Shown in pieces: positions 1-8,902 of a stretch of 52,219 bases of DNA. Origin of the DNA: Anaerolineales bacterium (GTDB taxonomy: Bacteria > Chloroflexota > Anaerolineae > Anaerolineales > Villigracilaceae); NCBI GenBank assembly GCA_023382575.1, contig JAHDWC010000006.1:1-52219 (forward strand). Reading direction: 5' to 3'. The notes beneath the pieces are model-generated. The model saw only the letters and a program-made list of their open reading frames with translations, searched no databases and had not been told where the DNA came from. Positions within the stretch are counted from its first letter, which is position 1. Every line of letters starts with the position of its first letter. Position numbers and translations under genes: made by a program.

Positions 1-53
1 ATTGAACTAGAGTAAAATTATCGAATTCATTCCAACTTAGAAGGCGAGGCTTT

Positions 54-1466
54 ATGTTCGTCACGAAACACCTTTATCAGAACGACGATGCATGGAAATC
101 CACCCCTCTTGGAAATTCAAAAGAAACCATCGGCTCGTGGGGCTGTCTGCTTACGTCGGTGACCATGATCCTGAATGGGATCGGCTATAACGAGACCCCT
201 GTAACCGTCAACGAGAAAATGAGAAAAGCCGGCGGTTTTCAGGGGGCGCTTTTTATCCCAAGTGTGCTTCCGTATGTTTGGGGCAATTGTGCGTATCGTG
301 ACATGCAGCCTTGTGAGACGACTCCCCCGCCGCTCGCGCAGATCGACGCGGCTGTAGCGGCAGGCAAGCCGGTCATCTTGCAGGTGGATTGGAACAAGCA
401 AGCTGGTATTCAAACGCACTTCGTTTTGATCAAGGAAAAGAAGGGCAATGATTACGTCATTTACGACCCTTATAAATATGGTGGTGACAGCCCCGAGAAG
501 GAAGTGCTCTTAACCCAGCGTTACAAATACAACGGCGCGAAACTCGCGACCGAGATCAGCGCGGTGTTGTGGTTCGAGAATTACAGTATCAACGCGCCCG
601 AAGCGCCCAAGAAGACCAACCTGCCATTACCTGCCGAAAAATTTGCTGTCTTTGTCAGCGAAGATGACCTTGCCTTGCGCGCCGACCCCTCGGTGACAGG
701 CTATCTTTGGAAGCGCATGTTGAAGGATACTGAACTCATCAGCCTTGAACCGAAGGCACAAGCTAAAGCCAAGGTCGGTGGGCAGGGACAGTGGTTGCAA
801 GTGCAAGACCCGAAAGGCGATCAGGGATTCGTGGCGGCATGGTACGTCTCAGAATCCAAGGCTTCATCCGCCTCTTCCTCGACGCCGAAACCTTCCACTG
901 CCCCAAAGCCTGGCACTGCGCCGACACCGGGTTCTGCTCCCACACCGGGCGGAGCGCCATCCCCTGCGCCTGTTCCAGCCGGCGCTCTGGCGTTATTCCC
1001 AATCACACAGGTCTCTTTGCGCATTAGACCGATCATCTCACCGGAAACGCTTGCCCGTTATGCTCAACCGACCGAGCAACTCATCAGCCTGGAGCCGGCT
1101 AATCAAGCCATTGCAAAAGTTGGCGTACAAAATCAGTGGATCAAAGTCCGTGACGCCGCCAACAAGGAATTTTATGTGGCCGCGTGGTTCGTCAAATACG
1201 CGGGTGGGTCCACGGCGCAAACAAGCAATACCAATGCGCCAGCCGCAGGCGGAGTAGTCAAAGTCCGCACCACGGCGGAGGCTGTCTCGCTGCGGAATCA
1301 ACCCGTCGTGAGTGATGCGACGCTTATCAAGCGTGTGCCCATCGGCTATGAGTTCACCATCGTGGAAGCAGGCGGCGAATCCAAGATCGGCGCGAACAAT
1401 CAGTGGATCAAAGTCAAGGATACCTCGCACGAAGGGTACATCGCGGCGTGGTTTTTGACCCGTTAG
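54..1466 (+). CDS. C39-like papain-fold cysteine peptidase domain with three SH3-type repeats
   Basis: 470 residues. The first ~180 resemble the C39-like (Peptidase_C39_2) papain fold: Cys31 in GCLLTSV, His122 in THFVLI and Asp138 in YDPY are spaced like the catalytic Cys/His/Asp. Three SH3-like repeats follow (about 195-266, 310-378 and 400-470), each ending with a W(L/I)KV...AAW(Y/F)V pattern, with a Pro/Ala/Thr/Ser-rich linker near 270-310. This predicts a peptidase or amidase that binds cell wall or peptide ligands. No signal peptide or membrane segment is seen, so the location is unclear. The start has an AAGGCGAGG ribosome site. It is the first gene of a three-gene operon with the SLATT-like and TIR/TPR/SLOG-like genes, 25 bases before the next. 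The family call is good; the role in the operon is unknown. Confidence 0.75.
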   Translation: MFVTKHLYQNDDAWKSTPLGNSKETIGSWGCLLTSVTMILNGIGYNETPVTVNEKMRKAGGFQGALFIPSVLPYVWGNCAYRDMQPCETTPPPLAQIDAAVAAGKPVILQVDWNKQAGIQTHFVLIKEKKGNDYVIYDPYKYGGDSPEKEVLLTQRYKYNGAKLATEISAVLWFENYSINAPEAPKKTNLPLPAEKFAVFVSEDDLALRADPSVTGYLWKRMLKDTELISLEPKAQAKAKVGGQGQWLQVQDPKGDQGFVAAWYVSESKASSASSSTPKPSTAPKPGTAPTPGSAPTPGGAPSPAPVPAGALALFPITQVSLRIRPIISPETLARYAQPTEQLISLEPANQAIAKVGVQNQWIKVRDAANKEFYVAAWFVKYAGGSTAQTSNTNAPAAGGVVKVRTTAEAVSLRNQPVVSDATLIKRVPIGYEFTIVEAGGESKIGANNQWIKVKDTSHEGYIAAWFLTR

Positions 1467-1491
1467 GCAAAGCGACAAAAGGAGCGTCAAC

Positions 1492-2832
1492 ATGGAAACC
1501 CAAGAACAGAACAAGACCCCCATCCTCGAAGTCGCCTGGCGGAAGTTCGCCCAGTTTGATGCAACCTCGGTCAAACGGACCGCTTCATATACCGATTTGC
1601 GCCGCTGGATCGCCGTCCTCGGTGTGCTGGCGACGTTGTTCGCCATTCTCTATACCAGTTACCCTGCTGGATTCCCCCCAATAGGCAAGCTGGTTGTTCA
1701 AATCCTGCTGGTCGCTGCGCCAATTCTCGCCTCGACGTTGGCGGCGTTCACCAGCAAATTCTTCGCCACAGGCGATTGGTTGATCGCACGCGCTGGCGCA
1801 GAAGAAACATTGAAAGATATTTATCTGTATCGAACCATCTTGCAGGATAACCCCAAACGACGCGAATGGCTCGAAAAGCGACTGGCGAAGATCCAACGTT
1901 CGGTCTATCGCGGCATGAACGGCGAATTGGTGATGGAAGCCTACAAAGGCGAGGTCCCACCGCCGCCGCGCTTCGACCCAAAATATCCAAATTGTGACCC
2001 CGGCTTTAGCAACCTGACCGGCGACGAATATTTCAAATTCCGCCTCGAGAACGAACTGAGCTGGCACGTCAAGAAGATCAACCAAAAGGAAAAAGAGCGG
2101 ACACGCCTGCAAATTTTGATCTTGATCTCCGGCGCAGCGGGCGCATTCTTAGCAGCCTTCAGCGGCGCGAACAGCAACCTGGCCTTGTGGGTCGCGCTGA
2201 CGGCATCCCTGACCACCACATTGCTTGGCTGGCAGGAGTTAAAGAACCTCGACCTGGTCGTGCGCAATTACAGCAAGGTCATCATGGAGTTAAGCATCAT
2301 CTCTGACCATTGGAAGAATCTCGAAGCCGAAGAACGCACCAAGACCGAGTTCTATCGCATGGTCAACTCCACTGAAGATATTTTGTGGAGCCGCAACGTG
2401 GAATACATCAAAGCCATGCAAGAAGCGCTCAAAGAATCCGGCTTGGACGAGGAAGCCAGTCTCATCAATCGCGTTATTCAAGAGCAGCGCGAATCTGATC
2501 GACGTCAACGCAAAGCCATGGAAGATGCGGTCGTGGATTATACGACTGGCGTCATGCAGGAAACCGAGGAACGTCTCAGCGAGAAATTCGAGGAAGCACT
2601 CGGAACACTCGCAGAGGAGGCATCTTCTGAAGTGGTACAGGCAGAACTCGCGGCGATGAAAGAAGCGCTTCAAGACTTCAGCGAGAAAATTTCCCAATGC
2701 TTCGGGTTATCCACTTCGCTGGAAGCGATCGCCGAAGAATACAAAGAAGTGGAAGTCAGCGCCAGCACGCCGCGCCCGGTAATCAACGACCTGCTGGCGC
2801 GTTATCCGAAGACCAGCGAAGTAAAAGGCTGA
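1492..2832 (+). CDS. SLATT/DUF4231-like membrane protein with coiled-coil tail
   Basis: 446 residues. A pair of hydrophobic helices lies at about 40-60 and 65-88 and a second pair at about 205-245; a soluble segment rich in Lys, Glu and Arg separates the pairs. The long C-terminal part (about 255-425) is charged and helical, probably coiled coil. This layout and the segment WLIARAGAEETLKDIYLYR are typical of DUF4231/SLATT proteins, which are predicted membrane effectors in nucleotide-signalling conflict systems and are often linked to SLOG or TIR partners. The AAAGGAG ribosome site and the short gaps on either side (25 and 22 bases) support co-transcription. The SLATT assignment is from pattern recall and should be tested by profile search. 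Confidence 0.65.
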   Translation: METQEQNKTPILEVAWRKFAQFDATSVKRTASYTDLRRWIAVLGVLATLFAILYTSYPAGFPPIGKLVVQILLVAAPILASTLAAFTSKFFATGDWLIARAGAEETLKDIYLYRTILQDNPKRREWLEKRLAKIQRSVYRGMNGELVMEAYKGEVPPPPRFDPKYPNCDPGFSNLTGDEYFKFRLENELSWHVKKINQKEKERTRLQILILISGAAGAFLAAFSGANSNLALWVALTASLTTTLLGWQELKNLDLVVRNYSKVIMELSIISDHWKNLEAEERTKTEFYRMVNSTEDILWSRNVEYIKAMQEALKESGLDEEASLINRVIQEQRESDRRQRKAMEDAVVDYTTGVMQETEERLSEKFEEALGTLAEEASSEVVQAELAAMKEALQDFSEKISQCFGLSTSLEAIAEEYKEVEVSASTPRPVINDLLARYPKTSEVKG

Positions 2833-2854
2833 TGCCTTTTGTGAGGAGAGACTC

Positions 2855-5317
2855 ATGACGGAAACCAGCGAAAATACGCCGAAAACAGAATCTTCCGAGA
2901 CGGAGAAACCAGGCCCTGGGGTTTCGTTGGTCGCAGTGCCGCCGCCGGCAACAGCCTCTCCGCCCAAGGGAGATGAGACGCAGCCTTCACAAGTTGTTGC
3001 GAACAAGCCTGCTGAGATAACGCCCCCACCGCAAGCCAACCCCGCAGAAGAGGAAAGTCAAAACAAGGTCGCGAGTGTCATCAAGGAACTCGCGCCGGAA
3101 TTTGAAGCCCAGGATTCACATCATCCTGAAGTCAGACCGCACGCTTTTGTGGTCATGCCGTTCGGAAAGAAAAAAGGAACAGACGGACAACCCTTTGACT
3201 TCAATGCGATCTACTCCATATTAATCAAGCCGGCGCTGGAAGAGGCAGGCTTTGAACCCTTCCGCGCGGATGAAGAGACCGCCTCCGGCGACATCCTGAC
3301 AGACATGTTCCAGGAACTGCTGCTGGCTGATATGGTCTTGTGCGATCTGAGCATCGACAACGCCAATGCTTTCTATGAATTGGGCATTCGTCATGCGCTG
3401 CGGAAACGTGGCGTGGTCCACATTCAGGCTGGACGTGCGTACATGCCCTTTGATATTTTCAACGTCCGCACTTTGCCGTATCACATCACGCGCGAGGGCG
3501 TCCCCGACCCGGAATACATCCGCAGTGACATCAAAGCCATTGCACGCATGGTCCGTGACACGTGGGCTTCTGATCGCGATGCCGTGCATAGTCCCATTTA
3601 CAACCTACTTTCCGGGTTAAAGGAACCCGAACGCAAGAGTCTGCAAACCCCGCTGGCGACTGGCTTCTGGCGCGAATACAAAGAGTGGAAGGAAAAGGTC
3701 AACATTGCCCAGCGCCAAAAACACATCGGCGATATTCTGCTGCTCACAGAGGAGATCCGCAATCCGCTGATCCGCGAAGAAGCTGTCGGCGATGTAGGAC
3801 GCGCTCTCGCCAATCTCGGCAAATATGAGTTGGCGCTTGCCCAATTCCGCAAGGGATTGGAAGTCAACTCTGCCAATTTGGAATTCCGGCGCGAAGAAGC
3901 CTTTCATCTCAATCGCATCGGACGTGTGGATGAAGCCATTGTCAAAATCGAGAACATTCTCAATGACTTTCCGAACGATGGCGAATCCATCACCTATCTT
4001 GGGCGCATCTATAAGGAGATGTGGGCAACTTCATGGAAGAGAATCCGCAACCCGAATGAAAAGATGCGGATCGCGTTCGAGTCCTATCACTGGCTGATCA
4101 AGTCGGTGGATATTTATATGAAGGGTTTCAAGATCGACCTGAATGAATATTATCCCGGCATCAACGCTTTCACGCTTTCGATGCTGGCAGTCCATCTCGC
4201 CGATAAATTCGGGAAGGATAAATCGCCCGATCCAGACATTACCCGCATCCGCAAGACGCTTCCCACTCTACGAAATACATTGTTTTTCGGACTGGAAAGC
4301 CGCATCACCCTCGAAGGCGATAAAGCAGATTACTGGACCTTGGTTTCATACGCCGAATTGAAACTGCTCACCAGCGACGACGTTGATACCATCATCCGCG
4401 CATACCGCAAGGCGATCACCGCCTCAAGGCGCAATCTCTTCTTCCTGAATTCCTCTCTGGCTCAACTGGAGATCATCAAGGATTTGGGATTGCGCACGCG
4501 CTTCGTAAAGGCGTGTATCAACCTAATCGAAGATGAAATCTCGCGCGTCAGTCATGGCGAATATGGAGACGAGAACACGCAGAAAAAGTCTCGTACCAAG
4601 CTCGAAAGCGGACGCGCTTTGCTATTTAGTGGCTACATGGTGGATTATCCGCGCAAGGATAAAAAGGTCTTCCCGGCCGATAAAGAGTCTGAAATCCGGC
4701 AGGAAATCCGCAAGAAGATCGACAAGTTCAAGCCAGGTCCCAGTGACCGCGCTTTTCTCGCCGGTCTTTCTGCTGGCAGCGAGATCATCTTTGCCGAGTT
4801 ATGCGTCGAGATGGGATTGAAGGTTAAGGCATATCTGCCCATGTCAGAGTCAGCCTATGTGCGTGAGTTCATCTCACCGGCGGGTGGAGGCTGGGTGGAT
4901 CGCTTCTACAAGATCCGCAATCATCCGCTCGTGAGCGAGATCAACCAGATCGAAGCGCTTGGTCAACCGAAAGACGGCGACGACCTGCATGAACGCAATA
5001 ATCGTTGGGCGTTATATTCCGCCATTGGACGTTGCGGCATCGGCAAGGTGCGCCTGATCGCTGTGGCGAATGAAACCATCCTCGGTGGTGACCGTGACAT
5101 CGCCCTGACCCGTCACATGATCGAGTTGATGCGTGATATTGGCGGCGTGGTGGATTTCATCAATCCGTCGAAATTCATCTACAACGTCATCGACAGCGCT
5201 TTGGAACGTCTCATTGACGAAGCCAAACCCATCCTCCAAAGTACGAAGACTCAAAAGAAACCACAACCAACTTCCAGCATCCTCAAGAAGCGTTCCAACA
5301 GCGAAAACAGTTCGTAA
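2855..5317 (+). CDS. TIR/deoxyribosyltransferase-like, TPR (DUF4071-type) and SLOG-like multidomain protein
   Basis: 820 residues. Residues 1-90 are Pro/Glu/Ser-rich and probably disordered. Residues ~92-250 form a Rossmann-like domain starting HAFVVMPFG and containing RADEE, CDLS and AFYELGIRHAL; Glu175 in YELG is placed like the catalytic Glu of the nucleoside 2-deoxyribosyltransferase/TIR superfamily. Residues ~280-420 contain TPR-like helices, and the whole middle resembles bacterial DUF4071 (TRAFs-binding-like) proteins. Residues ~625-790 look SLOG-like: AFLAGLSAGSEIIFAELC, then YLPMSESAYVREF and a GGGWVDRF segment. A nucleotide-cleaving or nucleotide-sensing role is inferred. It is the third operon gene, with a GAGGAGAGAC ribosome site, and is followed by a hairpin terminator. 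The C-terminal 25 residues are basic and Ser-rich. Confidence 0.65.
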   Translation: MTETSENTPKTESSETEKPGPGVSLVAVPPPATASPPKGDETQPSQVVANKPAEITPPPQANPAEEESQNKVASVIKELAPEFEAQDSHHPEVRPHAFVVMPFGKKKGTDGQPFDFNAIYSILIKPALEEAGFEPFRADEETASGDILTDMFQELLLADMVLCDLSIDNANAFYELGIRHALRKRGVVHIQAGRAYMPFDIFNVRTLPYHITREGVPDPEYIRSDIKAIARMVRDTWASDRDAVHSPIYNLLSGLKEPERKSLQTPLATGFWREYKEWKEKVNIAQRQKHIGDILLLTEEIRNPLIREEAVGDVGRALANLGKYELALAQFRKGLEVNSANLEFRREEAFHLNRIGRVDEAIVKIENILNDFPNDGESITYLGRIYKEMWATSWKRIRNPNEKMRIAFESYHWLIKSVDIYMKGFKIDLNEYYPGINAFTLSMLAVHLADKFGKDKSPDPDITRIRKTLPTLRNTLFFGLESRITLEGDKADYWTLVSYAELKLLTSDDVDTIIRAYRKAITASRRNLFFLNSSLAQLEIIKDLGLRTRFVKACINLIEDEISRVSHGEYGDENTQKKSRTKLESGRALLFSGYMVDYPRKDKKVFPADKESEIRQEIRKKIDKFKPGPSDRAFLAGLSAGSEIIFAELCVEMGLKVKAYLPMSESAYVREFISPAGGGWVDRFYKIRNHPLVSEINQIEALGQPKDGDDLHERNNRWALYSAIGRCGIGKVRLIAVANETILGGDRDIALTRHMIELMRDIGGVVDFINPSKFIYNVIDSALERLIDEAKPILQSTKTQKKPQPTSSILKKRSNSENSS

Positions 5318-5322
5318 CACAA

Positions 5323-5348
5323 AGACCCGTCGTTTATTCGACGGGTCT
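5323..5348. terminator. Bidirectional rho-independent terminator after the C39/SLATT/TIR-like operon
   Basis: A 10-bp stem (AGACCCGTCG with its complement) encloses the loop TTTATT; CATTTTTG follows on the + strand and CTTTGTGTT on the - strand. The stop codon of the - strand gene ending at 5334 lies inside the loop, so the two convergent genes share one very compact terminator. Confidence 0.8.
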
Positions 5349-5867
5349 CATTTTTGATAATACCTTTTCATTTGGATACGGCCAGATTTCGCCTTTGACC
5401 CCTTTGGCGAGGAAGAAATCTCCCGCGCGGACAGTTTCAGGCCCTTCCAGTGTATGGACGGTTACCATCTGCGCCTCATCGCCGCCAGTCACATCTGCCA
5501 GCGGAACGAGCAGTGTGACGGCCCGCTTTACACACAGGCCAGGTCCAACCACCACATAAGTTTCATCGAAGATTTTTGCATCAATGGGCCATTGATCATC
5601 CGGCTTGTCGATCTCGCTGATAAGAAAATCCCCTTTCTTCGCGGTCAAGATAGAGCCCCAAGGCGTCTTGACCTCCATCGTCTGCGGCTCATCTGCGGCA
5701 GGGACAAAAGGCACGGCCCGTCGCACCTGCATGTTACGATATGGCTTGAAGTTCAAAGTCGATAAAATCGGGTCGTCAGATGTGAGATCGATTGGCTCGC
5801 TCAAGGTCAACTCCAATGATGATTTGATGTATCCTGATTTTAACCCAAACCTGCCTTGTAACGACAT
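5334..5867 (-). CDS. Conserved hypothetical protein with an internal ~65-residue duplication
   Basis: 177 residues from the chosen ATG (MSLQGRF). An AGGAGG lies only one base before this ATG, which is unusually close; an in-frame ATG at 5915 would overlap the divergent kinase gene and seems less likely. The protein contains two similar units: the first has VRRAVPF, KKGDFLI and PIDAKIFDETY, the second VKRAVTL, RAGDFFL and IWPYPNEKV. Each unit carries a (K/A)GDF(L/F) motif like the PGD(Y/W) motif seen in small phage and bacterial proteins of unknown function. No signal peptide or membrane helix is present. The function is unknown. Confidence 0.65.
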   Translation of the reverse strand: MSLQGRFGLKSGYIKSSLELTLSEPIDLTSDDPILSTLNFKPYRNMQVRRAVPFVPAADEPQTMEVKTPWGSILTAKKGDFLISEIDKPDDQWPIDAKIFDETYVVVGPGLCVKRAVTLLVPLADVTGGDEAQMVTVHTLEGPETVRAGDFFLAKGVKGEIWPYPNEKVLSKMRPVE

Positions 5868-5875
5868 TCCTCCTG

Positions 5876-5884
5876 TGCTATAAA
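5876..5884 (+). promoter_or_regulatory. Extended -10 promoter (TGCTATAAA) for the deoxynucleoside kinase gene
   Basis: TGC precedes TATAAA, forming an extended -10 box. The start codon at 5896 is 11 bases downstream, so the predicted leader is only about 4 bases. No Shine-Dalgarno sequence fits in that space. The box overlaps the ribosome site and start region of the divergent gene on the - strand. Confidence 0.5.
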
Positions 5885-5895
5885 ATGACACGCTT

Positions 5896-6486
5896 ATGAA
5901 CAAACTCATCGTCATCGTTGGTGCAAGCGGCGTTGGAAAGACCTCGCTTGCTCAAGCCCTCTGTCGGAGGCACGATTTCGCAACCGCCTACGAACAGCAT
6001 AGCGAACGTCCGTTTCAGGCGCTCTTCAAACAGGATGCTAAATACGCGCTCGCCAATCAACTGGATTACCTGCTGTATCGCGCCGAGCAGGAACAAGCGT
6101 TGCGCGATGGGGAAAGGATCGCATTGATGGATGGCGGCCTTGATCTGGATTTCTACGGATTCACGCATCTCTTCCACGCTCGCGGCTGGCTCAGTGACCC
6201 GGAGTTTGACCTATGCCGTCGCCTCCATGCGCTGACCCGCAGCCTGCTCCCCCCTCCAGACTTGATCGTCGCCTTGAGTGCCGACGCTCAAACCATCCGC
6301 GAAAGATTAGCCACCAGAAACCGGATCAACATCGCGTCCAGTGAAGATGCGGACCTACTCGAAGAGTTCATTCAAAAATGGCTGGTATCGGTGTCGGAGA
6401 GTCACATCCTCAAACTGGATGTTTCCAAAGAAAGCATCGATTTTCCCGTCAGTGTTCCGCTCATCCTTGATAGAATTGGAGTTTAA
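5896..6486 (+). CDS. Deoxynucleoside kinase family protein
   Basis: 196 residues, a usual length for bacterial deoxyadenosine/deoxyguanosine kinases. The Walker A motif GASGVGKT is at residues 9-16. The DGGLDLDFYGFTHLF region and the Arg/Asn-rich lid segment RERLATRNR fit the family's substrate-binding and LID regions. The predicted reaction is 5'-phosphorylation of a deoxynucleoside in purine salvage. It overlaps the downstream methyltransferase by one base (TAATG), so the two are translationally coupled. The substrate cannot be read from sequence; a related small P-loop kinase is the alternative. Confidence 0.7.
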   Translation: MNKLIVIVGASGVGKTSLAQALCRRHDFATAYEQHSERPFQALFKQDAKYALANQLDYLLYRAEQEQALRDGERIALMDGGLDLDFYGFTHLFHARGWLSDPEFDLCRRLHALTRSLLPPPDLIVALSADAQTIRERLATRNRINIASSEDADLLEEFIQKWLVSVSESHILKLDVSKESIDFPVSVPLILDRIGV

Positions 6487-7373
6487 TGGAAAACATTGAC
6501 GCAATCAAACATCATACGAGCGGCTCACCAAAATATAAGTTATCGAATGCGAACGTATTCATTTCGCCGGAAGGGTTTCATTATGTGGATCATCTCGACC
6601 CAGTGGAGAAAATTTCGCCGGAGATCGATGGCAGCGGACTGACCGAGGCGGAGATCACCTATATTGAAAAATCGCTACAATCCAATCCTGAGAGGATCGA
6701 GAATCAAGTCAGCGCTGTGAAGCGGCATGGAAGGATTCAAGACAGCAAGGTTTTGGATATTGGCTGCGGTGGCGGGTTGTTCCTCGCAAAGATGAAGGAA
6801 GCGGGCGGAAATTGCCTCGGCGTTGAGTTGAGCGATACGCGTGCTTTTTATGCCCAAACCAAACACGGACTTGAAATTGTCAAACGCCCGATTGAAGATG
6901 CGTATTGGAAAAAACAGCATGGCACCTTCGATGTGGTCACCCTGTGGGATGTGATCGAACACGTCAACTATCCGCTCGCGACGTTACGAGCTGCAACAGC
7001 TATGCTCAAACCCGGCGGCATCTTACTTATCGACACTCCCTGTCGCGATGCCTTTTATCATCGTTTCGGAGAGTTCACCTACAAAATTTCAGGTGGAAAA
7101 TACCCGACCTTTTTGAACACGATGTATTCCGCCAAACCATTCGGACATAAACAAATCTTTTCGCTGGCAGAGATGAAATCTGCGTTGGAAGAAGTCGGCT
7201 TGGATGTGGTTGAGTTACGTCGCTTTCATGAGTTGTCTTTCCCCTACGGTTTTTACTTGAAAAAACTGGTACGATCTGATCTGCTGGCGAAGGTGCTCTT
7301 GCCCTTCGTGCATATTTTTTTCGTCATCTTTCCCATCCGCAACAAAATGTTAGCCATTGGGCGAAAGAAATAG
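6486..7373 (+). CDS. Class I SAM-dependent methyltransferase
   Basis: 295 residues. Motif I of the SAM-binding fold is LDIGCGGGLFLAKM (about residues 94-107); the acidic end of strand 2 is GVELS and motif III is VVTLWDVIEHV, followed by LKPGGILLIDTP. This is the Methyltransf_23/UbiG-like layout often used on sugars, lipids or polyketide-like substrates. The C-terminus is hydrophobic (about 270-288) and may sit on the membrane. It is coupled to the deoxynucleoside kinase by a one-base overlap, but no pathway links them clearly. The substrate is unknown. Confidence 0.75.
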   Translation: MENIDAIKHHTSGSPKYKLSNANVFISPEGFHYVDHLDPVEKISPEIDGSGLTEAEITYIEKSLQSNPERIENQVSAVKRHGRIQDSKVLDIGCGGGLFLAKMKEAGGNCLGVELSDTRAFYAQTKHGLEIVKRPIEDAYWKKQHGTFDVVTLWDVIEHVNYPLATLRAATAMLKPGGILLIDTPCRDAFYHRFGEFTYKISGGKYPTFLNTMYSAKPFGHKQIFSLAEMKSALEEVGLDVVELRRFHELSFPYGFYLKKLVRSDLLAKVLLPFVHIFFVIFPIRNKMLAIGRKK

Positions 7374-7380
7374 ACACAGT

Positions 7381-8133
7381 TCAGGCAACATCCACTTTCA
7401 TCGTATATGCCAATAAACGATGAAACACATACGATGGGAAGAGCAGAACCAGATGCATGACATTGCTCAAGCCGAACAAAAGCGCCACAGCATATAAAAA
7501 CGCATCCAACAGCGGGGCGAGATTCTCAAGCATCCACGAGCCAGCCCCGGCGACGATTCCCAGAATCAGCAAGCCAACGACCCATAGACCAAGCGGCAGC
7601 CAGGCGTGACGATCCGATTCAGAGGGCAGCATGGTGCTGGATACCGCAAAGGTCAAATAGAACCAGACATAAAAATCTGGCACATTGGGCAACAAACCAA
7701 GACCCATCCAGAAGAGATCAAACTGTCCTTGCTCCAAAACCTCCCACAAGGTATGCACCTGAAACTGATAGATTCCCGCGTAGGCGACAAAAGCCGTCCC
7801 GACGATCAGAGGCGCAAGTCCGATCAATGAATCGCGCAGGACATCGGCTTGTTCGGTTTCCACAAATCCCATTTGCAAGCGTCCATCCGATAAAGGACGC
7901 GGGATGAGCGAGAACTTTCCGGTGCGCACCTGTAAGAGTTTCGCCATCAAAAAATGGCTCAGCTCATGCAGGAACACACCGGGAAAAAATAGTACAGAGA
8001 AGAGGCCAATCGTCAATTCGCGGCTGCGGGTAATGAGCAGGATCACCGCCTGAATCTCACGATGCAAAAGCCGCTGGAGGTAAACCAGCGGCAGAAGCAT
8101 CAGGACAAACAAAAGGAAACCGGTGAATTGCAC
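7381..8133 (-). CDS. M50-like membrane metalloprotease family protein
   Basis: 250 residues, mostly hydrophobic with about six membrane segments. HELSH (residues ~56-60) after a hydrophobic stretch matches the HExxH zinc motif of site-2-protease-like (M50) enzymes. A second conserved acidic motif is not obvious; PLSDGR near residue 80 and NVPDF near 149 are candidates. It is the last gene of the - strand glycolytic cluster, three bases after tpiA, so it is probably co-transcribed. It could be an intramembrane protease or a degenerate, non-proteolytic relative. Confidence 0.65.
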   Translation of the reverse strand: MQFTGFLLFVLMLLPLVYLQRLLHREIQAVILLITRSRELTIGLFSVLFFPGVFLHELSHFLMAKLLQVRTGKFSLIPRPLSDGRLQMGFVETEQADVLRDSLIGLAPLIVGTAFVAYAGIYQFQVHTLWEVLEQGQFDLFWMGLGLLPNVPDFYVWFYLTFAVSSTMLPSESDRHAWLPLGLWVVGLLILGIVAGAGSWMLENLAPLLDAFLYAVALLFGLSNVMHLVLLFPSYVFHRLLAYTMKVDVA

Positions 8134-8136
8134 GGT

Positions 8137-8895
8137 CTATTTCGCCGCCGCCTTTGTGATGGCGGTGAACTCATCCAGTTTCAGGCTGGCGCCGCCTACC
8201 AACGCCCCATCGATATCGGGTTGTGAGAAAAACTCCGCTGCGTTGGATGCGGTCACGGAACCGCCATACAATATGCGGACAGCCTGCGCCGCAGCTTCGC
8301 CGTACATGTCAGCGATCACTGCGCGGATGTAATCTTTGATGACAGCATTCGCCGCTTCCCCAGTGGACGCCTTGCCGGTTCCAATCGCCCAGACTGGTTC
8401 GTATGCGACGACGATGCGCGCGGCAAATTCGGGTGAGACCCCTTTTAGTCCCAGCGAAGTTTGAGAGGTGACCACGTCACGAGTCTGGTTTGATTCGTAT
8501 TGTTCCAGCGTTTCGCCCACACAGACAATCGGGGTCAGGTCAAACTTTTGGGCGGCGAGCAGTTTTCGATTCACGCTTTCATCGGTTTCGCCGAAATAAG
8601 TGCGGCGCTCCGAGTGACCAAGGATGATATATCCGCATAATTCTTTTATCATCGCAGGCGCGACTTCGCCCGTGAAAGCGCCTTTCTCTTCCCAGTGCAT
8701 GTTCTGAGCACCAAGCCCAAGCTCGGTACCCTTCAACAAGTTCGAGACTTCGTTCAACGCAACGAATGGCGGGCATAATACTTTTTCCACGCCTTTGATC
8801 TCGTTCAGTTTGGGAGCCATCGCCGTAACGAGTTCGCGCGCTTCGCCGATGGTTTTGTTCATCTTCCAGTTACCAGCTACAAATGGTGTTCGCAT
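8137..8895 (-). CDS. tpiA: Triosephosphate isomerase
   Basis: 252 residues, the standard length. The start at MRTPFVAGNWKMN is chosen because this is the family's N-terminus and GAGGAAAAT lies just upstream; a longer upstream reading overlaps the kinase gene. The active-site Lys is in NWKMN, the His in ILGHSERR and the Glu in AYEPVWAIGTG, and the phosphate-binding YGGSV is near the end. It interconverts dihydroxyacetone phosphate and glyceraldehyde 3-phosphate. It follows the Ser/Thr kinase gene by seven bases and belongs to a cluster with gap and pgk. Confidence 0.97.
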   Translation of the reverse strand: MRTPFVAGNWKMNKTIGEARELVTAMAPKLNEIKGVEKVLCPPFVALNEVSNLLKGTELGLGAQNMHWEEKGAFTGEVAPAMIKELCGYIILGHSERRTYFGETDESVNRKLLAAQKFDLTPIVCVGETLEQYESNQTRDVVTSQTSLGLKGVSPEFAARIVVAYEPVWAIGTGKASTGEAANAVIKDYIRAVIADMYGEAAAQAVRILYGGSVTASNAAEFFSQPDIDGALVGGASLKLDEFTAITKAAAK

Positions 8896-8902
8896 ATTTT
8901 CC

